From Prosopocoilus inquinatus (lineage: Eukaryota > Arthropoda > Insecta > Coleoptera > Lucanidae), in contig CM069871.1 in assembly GCA_036172665.1 (NCBI GenBank), forward strand, positions 4,650,001 to 4,714,000: 64,000 nt of DNA, given 5' to 3'. The position numbers and the translations under genes were made by a program. Of this stretch, positions 1 to 13,500 are shown in pieces (position 1 is the stretch's first letter; each line of letters opens with the position of its first letter). The notes under the pieces are model-generated. The model searched no databases. It saw only the letters and a list, made by a program, of their open reading frames with translations, and was not told the origin of the DNA.

Positions 1-477
1 TTGTTCAATGACTCACTCACCTTTGCCTTTTCATAATAGATTTCTCGCGATAATGCATTCAAGATAAAGTACTTAATAAATTAATTATTGCACAAAAGTA
101 ACCATAACCATTAAATCATACTTTCCGCACGAAATAATTTGATTGGTAGAATTATCGTTGCATCAAGCAGGCTGCCTGTTTTAATTCTCCCTCCCCTGTA
201 GATGTTATTTCTGACGTCATATCCGACACAGGGAAGTGAATAGAATGACCTTCAATCTGTCTCCCAAAAATTTAATCTGTTCATAAAAATGGAAACAATC
301 CTGTGGTCCTGCTGATCATTTAATTTAAACATCTGACGTCACGTGACAAGTTACCTTCCGTTTTTGATCGAGGCAACCATCTAATACACAATTCAGCTCT
401 ACCAACCTTGGACAACAGTTCAGGGCGCGACATCGTGCGGCTAATTTTTGACCTAAATATACACATACGCATACACA

Positions 478-595
478 AGGACCGTCAAAATGAATGGAAT
501 CTTTTTGATCACCTCTTATATACACAGGGATCGTCAGAATGAATGGACTGAACCATATCTTTTTGATTACCCCTCGTATACATATTGTTACGTTT
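478..595. repeat. Degenerate direct repeat, ~60-bp units
   Basis: Two head-to-tail units share a core of the form CGTCAAAATGAATGGA...CTTTTTGAT...TATACA. The core's first half recurs once more at about 1079-1096 (GACCGTCAAAATGAATGA), roughly 500 bp away. This suggests the end of a transposable element, but no full element was delimited. Confidence 0.45.
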
Positions 596-619
596 CTAGG
601 GTTTAAATTAATCTATTTA

Positions 620-755
620 TGCCCGTTTGCACCACTTTCACTTAAAATTTAAGTCCTACTTAAGTGGTTAAGTGACACTTTCTATTATAGAAAAAGTGTC
701 ACTTAACCATTTAAGTGGGACTTAAAGATTTAAGTGAAAGTGGTGCAAACGGGCA
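620..755. mobile_element. 136-bp MITE with long terminal inverted repeats and TTA target duplication
   Basis: The two halves are near-perfect inverted repeats: TGCCCGTTTGCACCACTTTC at the left and its complement at the right. The arms are about 60 bp around a short AT centre. The element is flanked on both sides by TTA (617-619 and 756-758). A 3-bp TTA/TAA duplication with such arms fits a non-autonomous PIF/Harbinger-type element; the family assignment is inference. Confidence 0.75.
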
Positions 756-1929
756 TTAATCGAATAAAACACTCGGTAACAAACTTAACCGTAATTTAAT
801 AAGGATTACCATCTAATTTATTTGTAACAATTTATTTTATACACTAAATCTAACTTCGACGATCGCTAATTAAAACTCGACTGACTCCTGGTCAACCCCG
901 GCCGATTTTATATTCTACGCTGCCTTCTCGTTTGTTCCATCTACGAAGATGCTGGAAAAGTCGAGTTTGTTCGGTATAGACAGCCCGGCGGCGCGACGGC
1001 AGATGACGCACAATAACGAACCGACTTCTTGACGCCTTCAGTGTGACGTAGTGAGCTGAGTGGCGCGCCACAATAGGGACCGTCAAAATGAATGAACGAT
1101 TTTCAAACGAGAATTGCATTATATAATCAATTATATATCAAAAACAGGGGATCTTTTTTGAATGACATTCAAATGCAACTGATTAACGAATTCGGAAAAG
1201 ACACTTTAAATTGTAGCAGCCTCGTTTAAATTCTAGTAGCCCCAATTTCAGCACGGATGTTCCTCCAGAGTTCTTTGTTTTTCCCTGTTCACTTTGCTCT
1301 TTAAATATCCCCAAGAGTAAAAGTCTGGAACGGTAATATCCGGTGAAGTGAGAGGCAAGGGAAAACCGTTGTTACGATAACAATAAATTTTGCTGATTTG
1401 TGGACCAGCGAAACTATCCGTTCTTTTAACCATTGCCAACCATTTCGCGTTTAATTTTTATAAGTAAATGGTTTTTAAACTCTAAGTGGACAGAGTTATA
1501 AGTGGAAAAGCGCTCAACGTTTCACTGTCAATTGAGGAACTTGTCCTAATCCAAATTTTTCAAGTGTATTCATTTAAAAGTGTCGAAGTCATTTCAAAAT
1601 TAAACTCCGTTTAGCATTCATCCTAAAAATTTTCAAAATTTGCAAACAAGTATTTTTGAAATGTTTAAAAATAAACTCCTGGTTGTTGTTTAAATAAATT
1701 TTTAATCGGGAAGGCAATTAAAAAGCTGCAGAATTAAAAAAAGCGAGGAATAAGTCTTCGTATCAAGCAGATAATGATTGAACTAAGTTTGTATGGTGAA
1801 GACAGAGCAGATTTTCTTGAAAACAAAAATTATTACATCTACCATGTTAATAGAAAAATAATACTACTATTTTATTAAGTAGCCTTCAATCAATTATTTA
1901 AATAAATGAATAAATATTTGCAAAGTAAT

Positions 1930-1990
1930 TCGAATTCGGGTCCTCTTGGCTTTGCAACCGGAGGACTCGAGGTCGAATCTCCGAATTTCG
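1930..1990 (+). other. tRNA-like fragment (weak)
   Basis: A hairpin (GTCCTC...GAGGAC) is followed by a T-arm-like GAGGTCGAATCTC, resembling the 3' half of a tRNA or a tRNA-derived SINE. No acceptor or D arm could be folded, so this is not called a tRNA gene. Confidence 0.2.
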
Positions 1991-3436
1991 ATTGCGGCGG
2001 AAACAAAAAATTCAGCCAATATTCAGTTAGTACTGCTTTACATTTTATTGAATTAAATTAAATTTTAGTATGGTTTGTTTTAACAATACATGCAAATTAA
2101 AATTGAAACTTAATTGCTCCTCGATGTGCAACTATTTCATTACGCAATATTCTTAAATAAATACAAACAGAAAACAGACGAGGAGTCCCATGTTCGAGCA
2201 ACTATTGGTCTTTTACTTTTGGAATTGCTCTTCAAAAGCAAAACAAAATCTGTGCAATTCTAATGAAAACACTGCAGCAAAAAATCCTAATCACAGCCTG
2301 ATTGTTGGAGTCCAGCGTCTCATATGTAGGGCCCTCTTATTTTATTGTGAAGACCGCATTGAAACCTTTTTTTTTAAGAAATGAATTAATAACTTGCTTT
2401 ATGCCTGCTTGATTGTAAGTATATAACGGTCGGTTTTCACGGGGAAAAAAATTCGGGGGCAAAGCGAATTTTTCAGACCCTCATCCCTCACGGGTGCCCC
2501 AAAACTATAAAACTTAAAGAGTTACGAGTGATACCGACCTGGATAACGTTGTGGAATACAAAGTAAATATGAAAGATAAATATAAAGCTGTTAATTTCAA
2601 AAAAAAAGAAATTAAATATTTACTGCTCCGTAGCTATTAATAGATGCACATAATTTCATCTCATTACAAAATATGATTCGACGAAAAAAATAGCAAAATA
2701 AGATGTCAGACGCCACAGAACAAAAAAAAATTAAGTAACTTATACATCGACGTAAAAGTAAATAATTTCGATATTTCTGTATTTATGTTGACTATAGTGC
2801 AATATACAGAGTGTTCTTTTATTGCGTGCAAATATTTAAACCTGTAATATATCACCATAAATGGCAACGATTGAACTCGTATGTTTTTAACAAAAAAACC
2901 GTTTGAGACCTGCTGGCATAGCTAAAAGTGAGACGCGGTCGCCTCTTCAATTATGACGCGAAGCCGAAGTAGGGCAGGGTCAGTATTTCACTCGATCTTG
3001 AGCACGAAAGACGTAAATCAGCCGCTCTGATCAGCTGGTCAGTTAAAACGTTTACAATTTACAACTTCACCGCAAGTAATTACAAGTCTAAGTATTTTTT
3101 AATTAAAATCTAAGAAGCTGCGGGTCGTAATTGCCGAACAAAAGCGAGGTGCAAACAAATTGTTATTTCGCATTCCATATTATTTTTAATAGACTTATAA
3201 AACTTTGCCATTTACTTTTTTTTCCATGGACCGTAAGTAGTAATACTTTCATAGCTAGCAGCGAGATTATAGCAAAAGTTTATTTACGTAGAAGAGTGAA
3301 GGAAGAACGCTTGTCTAATTGGTGCATAAATTTTCGGATTTATTCGTCGATAGTTGATATCGTGAAACCTGCTTCGTTCAGTGATTTAAAATTTTAAATA
3401 AAATAATTAATAAACGATATCAGTGATTATTATTTG

Positions 3437-3504
3437 CGAAACGCTACGTTGAAGATCGAGTGCGGTATCGGTATACCGCACTCGATCTTCAACGTAGCGT
3501 TTCG
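3437..3504. repeat. Perfect 68-bp palindrome (32-bp arms, 4-nt loop CGGT)
   Basis: The left arm begins CGAAACGCTACGTTGAAG and the right arm is its exact reverse complement over 32 bases, separated only by CGGT. The arms are much more GC-rich than the surroundings. The symmetry stops exactly at the arm ends. It could be a very young foldback element, an RNA hairpin or a sequencing/assembly fold-over. Confidence 0.9.
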
Positions 3505-3810
3505 GACGTGTTCATACCGAGAGGAAGGCGAAGTTGACCTTCCTATCTTTCTCGCACATTTCAGCAGTTCCAAACAGGTGGTCTATCCGAATTTTTTTGG
3601 CTATAATACGCTAGCCACCACAATAAAAGAACACCCTGTACTGCAATGTATCGGATCTTCATTCATTCTTGTATCCCACGTGACTTATACGTAGTTATCC
3701 AACATTTAGCTAAAGTATGAAAATGTTTTCATCCTATAACTAGCAGGCACAAATTGATTACGTGCGAAACATTCAATTATGAACATCTTATACAGTGCAA
3801 CAAAGTTTAT

Positions 3811-3990
3811 CTGGGTTCACACGATACAAGTGTATTTGGAACACATTCTATTGTTAAACCAAGTTGGTTTTCGCAGCCATATACTTGTACTTCCCCATAT
3901 CAAAATGGGTTTTGATAAATGATCCAAGTAGGTGACAAGTGATGCTTGCACAGCCTGGATTAAAGTACACTTGGATTGTGTCAACCCAGC
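3811..3990. mobile_element. 180-bp MITE with ~24-bp terminal inverted repeats
   Basis: The left end CTGGGTTCACACGATACAAG pairs with the right end TACACTTGGATTGTGTCAACCCAG. The identical pentamer TTTAT flanks both sides (3806-3810 and 3991-3995), consistent with a target duplication. There is no coding capacity. Confidence 0.65.
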
Positions 3991-4223
3991 TTTATACAAG
4001 AAAGCAACATTTATTAAAGGTACTACTGCATAGTATCAAATTGTATATAAACTTGTATATAAAATTTGTTTGTTTCGAATTCGAATGCCTTCCAAAACCG
4101 CTTCTCAAATGACCCGTGCGATGAAAAGATAAGCAAACTCTGCATTCATTTAACAATCAATTAAAAAAATAATACGTACTTTTACATAACTGCTTATTAG
4201 CGTTTATTGTTATTTTTTGTATG

Positions 4224-4245
4224 CGTGTGTGTGTGTGTGTGTGTG
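4224..4245. repeat. (GT)n microsatellite
   Basis: About ten GT dinucleotides lie just upstream of the acceptor of the first recognised CAP exon. Confidence 0.9.
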
Positions 4246-4356
4246 CATTATTAGAACGCATTGCATCGCTTCTCCTTTTTTTTTTTTTTTTTAATTTATT
4301 TGTGAACCTGACCTGGATCAGTTTCCCTTTAGCTTCCATTTGTGCTTGCTTTAAAG

Positions 4357-4528
4357 GTCGATATCCTTACATGTCCGGATATCTATCGGAACCGGAACCC
4401 GGTGCATATGACAGCGATGTCACAGTTTATGACAATAAATTTGCCACGCTGGACCGACGGCGTAACCAACAACCGAGCAGCGATCATTACGTCACTTCCT
4501 ATACGATGCCGAGGAGTTCAGCTCATAG
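4357..4528 (+). CDS. CAP: CAP exon: N-terminal region preceding SoHo
   Basis: The exon follows a pyrimidine-rich acceptor ending TTTAAAG and opens with two bases of a Gly codon, giving [16 protein letters not shown] and then an acidic Tyr/Asp stretch. The donor is ATAG|GTGAGG. The end leaves two bases (AG) that the next exon completes to Ser, which fixes the frame. The open frame upstream of the acceptor runs through poly-T and GT repeats and is not coding. The ATG inside ([10 protein letters not shown]) could serve as a start in a shorter isoform, but the required phase implies an upstream exon. Confidence 0.8.
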
Positions 4529-7500
4529 GTGAGGACGGCATTTTATTTTTTTTTTCTTAAACAATTTTCAATTCAATCATGCTTGCTTCACACCAAGAAT
4601 AAATTATGTTGAATCAAAGATTTTCTGAAAAAGTAGAATGTGTTCTATATTTTCCCAGAGGAAGTCAAAAGGCTCTTGTTTTAAATGTGGTTGCCCAAGT
4701 TGAACAACTAAATCATGTGCAAATAAAGTGAGGCGACCTAAATTTTATTTTGCTTTAGTTATGGGACCCCCTCAGACGTTGTCAAGCACGGACAAGGTAT
4801 TTACAAGAACCAACCGGGTAGGATAGAGAATTACGTTCCAGGACACTCATCCATTTCGGAAAAGGAAGCCAAAGAAGTAAGCCCATTTTATTTATTTATC
4901 TTTTCTTTTTTTGTAAACCACGTGACACGTAAATGTGCAGCAGCAAATTTGCATTTAGTTGCTTTTTCGCAATTACAAAAACGACCTTGAATACCTTTTT
5001 CCTCGCTCCCAAATTACCTAATCACTTTCGCTTTTCGTTTTTTCCAACAAGCCTAATTAGTTTTTTTTTTTTTTTTTGATACACCCGGCGGCGATTTTTA
5101 ATTTGTTTTACACTAGCGCGCTTGTTGTGATTGTATTGTATAACAATTTTTTCTTTTAGTGGTGGGACGAAGTCATGGATATATTCGACGGGGTAGGAAA
5201 TGTTTATTTATTATTATTTATTTATTTTTTTTAATTACTTTAAACTCGAACTTGTCTGGGTTGCTTACGATTAATTTTCCTTTGTTCGTCTCCCTGTACA
5301 TTATTTTATGTTGCGATTAAAAAAAAAAACTGCCTGTGTATTACGAAAGTTTCAATACAAAAAAAAGACACAAATGAAGGCACGAATTATACCGAGTGTC
5401 CAGAAAAAAACTGAGTAGCCAATGTCAAACGAACTTAAGTCCGTCCATTTTCCTCAGAATTTGGTTATTATAATATTTTTTTTTGTTAAACCTATTGATG
5501 GCATCGTCTTGTGGTCCAATCTGTTATGGAATTGCTCTTCGCCACTTTGCACACAATTTTTCTCCCCTGAAGCTGTAGGTATTACAGTTTTCTATGTATC
5601 GCCCGGTATACATTACAACTTCCAGCAATTTCAATGAGTATTAAAACTAAATTCGCTCGAATGATTTTGTACGTTGTTTTAAATTGCTGTTAATTTAAAA
5701 TATTTGGCTTAATTAAATCTTGGGAAAAGCCAGTGAAGAAATCCAAACTTCAGACAATCAATAAGCGTTAACTAATTTAAATTTTCGATTTAAACGTCCT
5801 TTGCCCATGAACATACGAGGTGGACTGTTTTTTTTTTTTTTAATAATAATAATAATATATTTATTGGTCATTGTGGCCACTATTTAGTGAGTGGATATGA
5901 CATGTCATTTTAACAAGGAAAAAAAAAATCTAAAAATATAGTTATGTTTACATTGCAAAGCAAATTTTCCTTTGAGTCATTTAACATTGAATTTGTAAAA
6001 TCGAACATTACAGTGTAAAGAACTTAGGACATTTAATATTTTACACAACCCACTTATATTTTCTGCCAAAAATTATTTTTTCGTGCGTTTTAATGCTCTT
6101 CCTGTGCTCTTTTGGAAAGCTTTTGGGAAATATTCCACCTTTTGCAATGCGGGAACAATCAACTGGAACAATTTTGGCGAAAAGGAAACTAATATAAACC
6201 GTTTCTTTGCTTCATAAAAACAAAATGCTGCAAACCAAACCCCATCGTCCTTTATATGCAAAGATGCCCTCTTTTCACTTTTCTTCTCAAAAACTTTCAT
6301 TTCGTTCTTCTCTGTGGTACAATTTGTTTGCGCGCAACGTGTTTCCGTTTTCACAGTCGAACTTTAAAATAAAAGTCACAGTCATATGTCCAAATGTTGC
6401 GAGAACGCAGTTATTTATACATCAGAATGTGACTTTTATTTAAAATCTCCAGTTCGATTATGAAATTGGGCCTAACTCCTTGATTGTAATTGAAATGAAA
6501 CCAGGCTTTGACCGTGAACTTTTTAGAACCTCTTCTTCTTCCAATTGATTCAAAACCTCCTCCCCTTCTCCTCCTTCTTCAATTTAATCTTTTGTAACTG
6601 TTGGAAGGAAAACTTTATCCAATGTCGTCAGAAGGGGATGGATTTATTCGCTTAAAACTTCTTCTATTTTTCGAATTGTATTCTTTACGAGCATTATTCG
6701 TCTTCTCAAAGTCACGGCCAACTCTCCAGCGTCATCATTCTTTAAATCTGCGACTATTGGAATGCGGACATCTTTAACATTTTCGTCTTCTTTCATTCTC
6801 TCTTATTGTTGCCTTTAAACCCTCTATTTTTCTAATTATATTCTCTTCCTCTCTTTCTCTCATCTTCGATTAGCAAAATGCAAACAGATTCAGACTTTCG
6901 TCTTTCAAACTAAATCTACTTCTTCGTTTTAATATTCTTCTACTAGCCGAGTTTTGATCCTTTTCTGAATCAATCAGTGACTATTTCAGTACCATTAATG
7001 CCCAATTTCTTCACCTCCTGATAAATTTATCTGCCAATTATTATCCTTGGAAACTATTGTATCGATAATAGTTATTACCTAGCAGATAAATTTATCAAGA
7101 GGTGAAGAAATCAGGCATTAGTTACGTAAATTTGAAATACTTTTCGCATATCTCACCCCCGATCTAAACGCTTTTAACTCCGTTTTTTTTTTAAATTTTG
7201 AATAAAAACTATACCTCGCACGATATAACGTGTGCGTATGACTTCATTACGTTAACAATAATTTAATCGAGCGTCGATGAAAGTCTCATTAAATACCTCA
7301 GCGGCAGTTCCATGAAAAAATCAGATCTCGATGATATAAAATCGATCTATTTTCGAATCTCGCGCTAGTAATATTTACATAATAAATTTACATACACGTA
7401 TATATATTTCTATTGGTGTGGGTGGTGTGACTAACACAGTGCTTTATTCGGTGTGGTGCAGTGGTTGGATGATCATTCGGCCCTCCCCAGCTACAACTAC

Positions 7501-10500
7501 ATGCTCTCTAGGGCCATCACTAGAAGCGTAAGAAGCATGACGTTCATTCCATTTTAGCACTAACACCATTCGCATTCGCATTCGTTTTCTTTTCTTTTCT
7601 TTTTCTTTTTTTGACCGCCGGTTGAAAGTGGTTGCGCAACACTTTAAGAACCACGAACCATTTTGTTTCACGTGCACACACAACACCATCACTAATCAAT
7701 TAAGAAACACCAAGGCACATAAAACCAGCAACAAAAGAATTCTGATACTGATTTTTTTTTTTTGCTGGTTAAGAAAAGCACTTCATATCGTATGTAGGTA
7801 CATCTTCTTCTAGTTAACGAGGGAGAGACTGGATTGAGAGCTTGCAGTGGCATGTTGTTGCACCCATTTCTAACTCGATGGTGTCTCTGCATGTTTACCT
7901 CACCACTAACCACGTCACCACCACTTTTTTCCTCGAGCGTAATTTTCTTACTTCTGTTTTAGCAGCATCTGGACCAACAGAAACAAGTTCCGCACAAAGG
8001 ATATATGAGTCAGTGAGTATTCGTGCTTGTTACCTGGGGGGATTAGTTGAATCAACCCTTGCTTTTAGGGCTTTGAAAGAATCTGGATATGAAAGCGATT
8101 CGACCTTGGTCTTCCGACGTAGAGACGACACGGCTAATCAACTAAGCCCTTCCGAACAAAGAGAGGCCTACCGGCACATCCAGAAAGGAGGTGATGTGCC
8201 CCTGCATGGTTTGAGGAAGCCCGCGCCAGAACGTCCTAAAGGTGAGTCATCCTCACACATCAAAATAATTTCTTCGAGTGCTTTCGGTAGCGGGCTCTAA
8301 TTCGCACAACAGACAAAAATAATCCAGCTCTGTGAACTAATGGATTTGGGAAATAATTTAATATAGCATGTAGGTTTGTGGTAAGAATAACGCTGCCTAA
8401 CCCGGGGGAGGATCTAGGTACCTACTTACTATCAAAAAAAAGGTTTGTGGTGTATTGTATTGTTTAGTGCTTCTTGATTAACTTAACAACGCAAGTAATT
8501 GAACTATTCTTCCTCGAAAACACCAAGACACCGATTTACGATTTCCATCCACGTTTCTTCTCAGGGCACATCTCTAAAACCTCTAAAAGCGACCTCTTTG
8601 ATTTCACTTATCAAGTTTTCGTTTCGCAGACGATGCCGATATCGAATACATACCGATTTCGCCGACGCTAACTCGGATTCGTGTCCATAAAAGCAATAAA
8701 GCACGCAATGAGTTACTTGCTTACCCCATTCACATCCCTCCCCATCCCCCGAACGTCTTCGCCGCTTACAAAAGAACCGCCCCTTCCTCTATGGGTCTCC
8801 TCCTCAGACCACCCCCCTCACCTCCCTTGCCCCCACGAAGAAAATCGTCGAGGAACAATTCGACTTTGAGGTTGATTTCGACGATGAAGGTGCGCACGGA
8901 TAAGTCCCCGCTGGAGAAGCGACATGAAACTTGTTTTTCCAAGCCGGACGTCAACAAGACCAACGTGAAATACCTACGGGACAAAATTACTTGCAAGTTA
9001 TCCCCCGTTACTAAAAAGAAAGGCGAGCCTCGTTTGAGGGTGACGAAAACCGTAACGGCGTCGCCGGATTTGAAATCGAAAATAACGTCGAGCCTTTCGA
9101 CCTGTAAAGATCCGAAAACGTCAGCGAGCAAAATTTACAGCAAAACTAATATCCTGAGCGAGTCCGAAAGGTGTTGCTTAACTCGATCCAGTTCTACTAG
9201 TTCCGTGCGAAAAATGTCTTGCAGGTCTTGCTCCTTGGGGCAAGGCAAAACTAAACCAAAGAGCGAAGCCTCGACCTCAAAAGAACGCACGGTTTCGTTA
9301 GATCGGACGTTCGGAAGCGAAAAGAGAAAGATAGATTTGGTCCTCCCCAAATCCAGCAGCGAACGGCTGATTAAATCGCCGGATTTAGTCTCGCCCACGG
9401 AAGTGAAGAAAGCAGTTTTGATCACATCACCCCCTGGGAGTACGTACAAGCAGACAACAAAACCATTGCTTTCTTCAGTGAGAAACGGCCTGAAATCTCC
9501 TCATGCCAAATCGCAGCAACAAACGCTTCCAATCAAAGCTGGCATGCCCGAGAAAGGTAGAGAAATTTTAAAGACTTCTAGTTCTAGGCCCTCATCCATA
9601 CCTTCCACTCCAATTCTTGCGCGTTCTTCGAGGCAAAGGACCGACTCATTATCACCCGCTCCCTCTACCCTATCAGAAAAATCTAAAACGTCAAGATCGA
9701 ACACCTCGCTGGATTCGATCAAATCAAACAAGTCCGTGAAGAAGGACACGAAAAATTCAAAGGTGCTTCGCTCGACGCCCAACAAAGAAAACACGGGCAA
9801 GCTCAAGAAACACAAGAAAGACCAATTAAACGATGAAATCGCCAAGAAGGAAAAGAAATTGTCTAAATTGAATGCGAAAGATGGAGGAGGGGGCAAAATA
9901 AAGAAGTGCGCAGGTCGGGCTGCGGGAACTGAAATAGTCAAGAGGCTCCAGCAGATGGAAGACAAGAAGCGGAATCCTGATCCACCGGTGCGCTTGAGCG
10001 ACATCCAAAAGCAAAAGGAAGCGGTCCAAACAAACAGCTTCTTCCAGAATTTATTTTTGCGGGACATCTCACCCGCCCCTTCCGCAACGGGAAGATCCAC
10101 TCGCCACTCAATGATCACAGAAAAAACCTTGGCATTGGAAAGACGCAGGACTTCCGTATCCGAACCTTCCATAGGCGCCCTGAAGATTTACCTGAAACAC
10201 ACCAAGCCAGTGACGGACTCCAAATTCAAGAGCCTAGACGCCGCCGCCGCTGCGCTGGTCGTCAGATCAAGATCGGCCAGCCCCAAATACGTAAGTTGGG
10301 AGGACGATAAAATTCGCGACGGGCAAAAGAAGAAGCTCGCGTCCTCGGAACGAGAGCGCAGCATAAGTTTGCCCCCCAAATTGGTTTTCAGCGAAACCAG
10401 CCGGCCGGTTTCGCCCCCAGTTTTGAAACGGCGGGAATACACGAATTTAAACAGGACCACGATTATAAAATCCAGCCCTCCGCCGAAGCTGATCTTCACG

Positions 10501-13500
10501 GAAACCAGCAGACCAGTATCGCCCACCATCAAACGAAAAAGTATTTCGCTGCCGAAGGAGCGGGAAAGAGGAGAGCTGGTGCGAAGGCGATCTCCGGAAG
10601 TGGTCAGACCAATTATTTCACCTGTGCAGGAGGAAAAGGTGAAGCCCAAACGAGTTGGTGGCGTGGATAAGGTTTTGTTTGCCCGTCCTCCGGATGTCCT
10701 GAGGAGTCGATCGGCATCGCCGAGGCTTCCCGAGAAGCAACAAAGAGATGGATCTAGCACACCCGAGCGGTTGTATTTCACAGAGACTACCAGGCCGGTG
10801 TCCCCGATAATCGAACAGTCCTATGTCTCAATGCCCGTCGCGGATAAAGTGGGGAGATCTCCGTCGTATCGGAAAATTCGTTCGAAACACGGAGACACCA
10901 TCGAATTTTCCAGGAGGAAAATCGTCAGGTCTAGAAGCGCGAGCGAAGCCGACGAGAAGCACTACGATACTCTGGTTTTTACCCCACCTTCAGCACAGAG
11001 CACCAGCTCGATAGATTCTTGTGATAAACGCGAATATCAGACTTACGTGAAGGAAGTCATACATTCAACTAGGAAATCCGATAGGTTCAAGGACTTAAAT
11101 AAGTTTTATACTACTTTGGAAAGGGTGGGCGAGCTGGAGCGTACGACTTCCTCGGCTGATTTAAGACCCAGGCGGAAGTACGAGGAGGAAATCATTGATT
11201 ACGACCGTTGGAAAGAGGTTAGGACGCGCGAGAAGGCCGAAAAGGAACTGAACTCGCTCTACAGCGAATTAAAGAATAAACAAAGGGAAAAGGATTTTTT
11301 ATTCCTGCCGAAATATGTGGAAACGTACAAGTGGAACAAAGATTTTGACAGGGGCTTGCGCGTGAGGGACAAATCCGTTGAGAACATCAAAGAAGAGTTC
11401 GAGAGGAAGAAAGGCCTGGTCGCTGGTGTAGGTGCAATGAGGAAGTGCGAACTGGAATACAAGCGTGACGTATATAAACCGTTGTGGCGGGGAAATTCAG
11501 TTGTGAACCTGGCACAAAGCCTGACGGAAAAGCGCTCGCAATCAGAAGGTCGGGTTAAGACCGTCAGGCAGAAGTTGATCGATTCGGAAAGACTTTTGAC
11601 TCATGGTATCGGCAGTAGAATTTGGAGCAGTCTATCAATGGAGCAGGTCAACATACTGAAAAATCAGCTGGCCGATATTTACCAAAACGGATCTAAGAGG
11701 CAAACCATACTACCAAAAAGGCCCAATGATTACTCGGTTGAGGTACCCGACGGCAGAAAAGACCTGTTGCACTCGACTTTGACGGTTCGCCGAAACTCCG
11801 ATTCATTGGGGGAATCCTTCAAGTTCAAGTCCTCGAAACTACAACAAGATGAACCCTCGACCCCCTCGTCGTCTCTGACCGAATCGGATAAGAAGCGATT
11901 GTCTCAGAGTCTGAGCCTGGAAGTTCTCGAACGTCAGCGACAAAAGTACAAGACCTCCGTTTCTTTAGTGCTTGGCAAAGAAACACGAGGTGCGATCGCT
12001 GCGGCCGACGCCAATTTGAAGGCCGTCTCGGAGATGCCGTCCCCCAGAACGTGTTACTCCCTGGAAATGTCCGAGGACGACGTCCACGAGCGAGATAAGA
12101 AACACAAAGATAACGATTTCGTCTTAGTCCTAGCAAAAAACGACAGCACCGCGCATAAGGAAAGCATCAAGGAGACGCTTTCGGAATGGGCGCGCCCCAA
12201 AAAGGCGCTGGTAACCACGAACGTCGTCAATAACAATAATAACGCGAAGACTTCGTCTACGAGCGAAACGGAAAGCGGCAGTACGGATGGTTCGATTAAA
12301 ACAGTGATCGACGCAGGTGGGAAGAAGGATATTAAAAAGAAAGTCGAGTATTTCGAGCAAGCCTTGGAGAAAACTGAGTATACACCTACCGTGTATAAGC
12401 CAGCGGATGACGGGGGCGAAGAAGAGCAAGAAGGGGCGTCTGGGAAAGAACGCGATCGCTTTGCGAAGAAAATGGTCCAATCCCAGTCGTATCAGAATTT
12501 GAAGGAGCTGTTTGGGGAAAAGGTCCTGGCGAAGATGACCATTTCGCCCTACGAGGTCAAGTGCAAGCCGCTGCGCCCCCAACTGCGCTCTTCCAACATA
12601 AGCCCTTTGAGATCGTCGTCAGTTTCGAACAGCACGGATAGCATCTACAGAAGTCGCAGCTTATCACCATACCCAGATGATACTTACGCGGTTTCAAGGG
12701 CAGGGGATGTATCAAAACTAAAAAATAAGTTCGAACCATCATCCCCATCAATTTTATTCCCCCGGAGATGCAGTAGTGACCCCCAGTTGAATAGGAAATC
12801 CCAAATTACGATTCCGGGGCAGCGGAACGGCGATGTGGATTATCTAAGGCGGCGGTATGAGTATCCAGCGATCGCTGGAAGAGGTCGCAGTCGTACAAGA
12901 CGGGGCGGAGTCGTCTCCCCCGTTTATCTAAGAGCAGAGGACCGCCTCATGCCCCACATTAACATCATCAGCAAAATCGCGAGTTTATACCCCAGAAAAT
13001 CCGCGCTGAAAGAACCATCGCGGAGCACGGAGGAGCTCGCGGAGATTCTGGGCATCCCCGTTGGGGAAGTTGAGAGGATGCGGCAGAGGTTCGAATCGTC
13101 CGAGAGGACCATGTCGCTCTTGGGGCACATGTTCACCTCTTCGCCGAATTTGACCGAATTAAAAGATATCAGCCCGTATTTGGCGGCGTCCTGGACGGCC
13201 CATCGGTATCCCAAACTGGAAGACAACACGCGTTCCCTATCCTCCCCCGAGCATTCCGTTTCTTCGAGAGACACCTCCCTTGTACGTAAGGTCCGCGCAA
13301 GGCCTAGGTCAGCTTCTCCTCCCCGTCCAAAAGTGAAACTCTCCTCCATTTTGAAACCCCAGACGCACAGGGAGGACGCCACCGGAAAAAAGGATTACGA
13401 CCCAAAACTACATCGCCCCGTTGGTCGCTACCAACCACCAGTTTCGAAGGTCGAACCAGTAAGGTATAGATCCTGGTGGCCCCCTATGCCCACACACAAC

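Larger units (their letters stand above)
1..4356. other. Upstream of first recognised CAP exon; no coding exon recognised
   Basis: No exon with convincing splice sites and protein similarity was found here. It is either a long CAP intron or CAP upstream DNA. The first recognised CAP exon opens with two bases of a split codon, so at least one more upstream exon is needed. The stretch holds two MITE-like elements, a perfect palindrome, a degenerate direct repeat around 478-595 and low-complexity AT. A TCAGTT initiator-like site near 3040 sits in a locally GC-richer patch (2930-3100) and could be a start site, but nothing else supports it. Confidence 0.5.

Noticed and set aside
586..1080. Solo LTR (TGTTACG...)
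   Set aside because: No matching end or target duplication could be found; the MITE at 620-755 interrupts the region.
1930..1990. tRNA gene
   Set aside because: Only an anticodon-like hairpin and T-arm-like text; no acceptor stem or D arm.
7842..8300. 152-codon open frame as one exon
   Set aside because: It merges two CAP exons through a 56-nt intron; the first exon is read in the wrong frame and only the spliced reading gives the conserved text.
8791..8793. ATG at 8791 as the start of an independent 1,584-aa gene
   Set aside because: The frame continues upstream to a splice acceptor at 8629 that is phase-matched with the preceding CAP exon.
9501..10781. Long antisense frames (up to 223 codons) over the giant exon
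   Set aside because: These are shadows of the Ser/Arg/Lys-rich coding strand; low-complexity translation and no splice or family support.
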